DNA from: Flavobacteriaceae bacterium
GTDB lineage: Bacteria > Bacteroidota > Bacteroidia > Flavobacteriales > Flavobacteriaceae
NCBI GenBank assembly: GCA_029938265.1
Contig: JAOZVI010000015.1
Location: 1-32,371, forward strand
Direction: 5' to 3'
Length of the DNA stretch: 32,371 nt
Every line of letters starts with the position of its first letter. Position 1 is the stretch's first letter. The translations under genes were made by a program, and so were the position numbers. Shown piece after piece: positions 32,304-32,371 of the stretch. The notes beneath the pieces are model-generated. The model was not told the origin of the DNA. It did no database searches and saw only the letters and a list, made by a program, of their open reading frames with translations.

Positions 32304-32371
32304 TTAAACCTCAGGGCAAGCCCTGAACTCAATTAAAGGAATCGACCCAAGTGTCTAGGTACCTGCCACGC
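32304..32371. repeat. GC-richer palindromic element at the right edge, cut by the window
   Basis: After the last stop the DNA changes character: about 54% G+C by hand count over the last 63 bases, against A/T-rich spacers elsewhere. It holds a perfect hairpin TCAGGGC-AA-GCCCTGA (about 32312-32327) and an imperfect palindrome around AGGTACCT inside GTGTCTAGGTACCTGCCAC. It resembles an intergenic palindromic (REP-like) repeat unit, and it continues past the window. Confidence 0.5.

Noticed and set aside
1-32371. tRNA, rRNA, CRISPR, IS or phage genes
   Set aside because: No cloverleaf-like segment, spaced direct repeats, transposase, integrase or terminal inverted repeats were seen. The gaps are too short for rRNA. 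A small RNA cannot be excluded by eye.

Overview
The window is chromosomal DNA from an AT-rich member of the Bacteroidota, most likely a marine-type Flavobacteriia. The evidence is consistent across the window. Non-coding DNA is very A/T-rich and most starts lack a clear Shine-Dalgarno sequence. Several genes are preceded by the Bacteroidota -7 box TAnnTTTG. There are lipoproteins, signal peptides ending in NAQ, a PorT-like barrel, two DUF2147 proteins, rhomboids with a typical C-terminal extension, and a PPDK of flavobacterial type. No phage, plasmid, insertion sequence, CRISPR array, rRNA or tRNA was found. No gap between genes reaches 300 bases; the longest is about 200 bases (1406-1608).

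Layout. (1) 1-1405, minus strand: the end-truncated DciA-like gene and recF (replication/repair). (2) 1609-7751, plus: a TPR membrane protein, ribH, a small membrane protein, mutL, two rhomboid proteases and an EEP-family hydrolase, probably two transcription units. (3) 7818-8135, minus: an ABM-fold protein. (4) 8175-12293, plus: a tightly packed, partly overlapping run of mtaB, marC, an alpha/beta hydrolase, rfbC and a lytic transglycosylase. A short coding-like remnant follows at about 12304-12423. (5) 12431-14764, minus: an Ig-like lipoprotein and comF. (6) 14888-23605, plus: a coiled-coil membrane protein ending in a strong terminator, then glyS, a PhnA-like domain protein, smpB, a DGGGP-synthase-like UbiA prenyltransferase, maf, the C-terminal half of a split transketolase, an outer-membrane barrel, a collagen-like lipoprotein, and a two-TM protein with a cytoplasmic AlbA_2 domain. 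(7) 23758-28785, plus: PPDK with its terminator, then a DUF2520 Rossmann protein, a KdsC-type phosphatase and a YihY/BrkB membrane protein. (8) 28791-32297, plus: tandem DUF2147 proteins with a long terminator hairpin, fumC, a guanine-deaminase-like enzyme and a small protein possibly related to Dom34/eRF1 domains. The last 60 or so bases are a GC-richer palindromic element unlike the rest.

Most of this is ordinary housekeeping: translation (glyS, smpB, mtaB), repair (recF, mutL), central carbon metabolism (PPDK, fumarase, transketolase) and envelope (lytic transglycosylase, KdsC, RfbC, barrels, lipoproteins). I did not find a clear new multi-gene system. The best leads are the membrane-anchored AlbA_2 protein, the MutL whose three endonuclease motifs are all degraded, the CRP/FNR-like dyad near -42 of the PPDK promoter, the possible leaderless glyS and DUF2520 starts, the gene remnant after the lytic transglycosylase, and the palindromic tail at the right edge.
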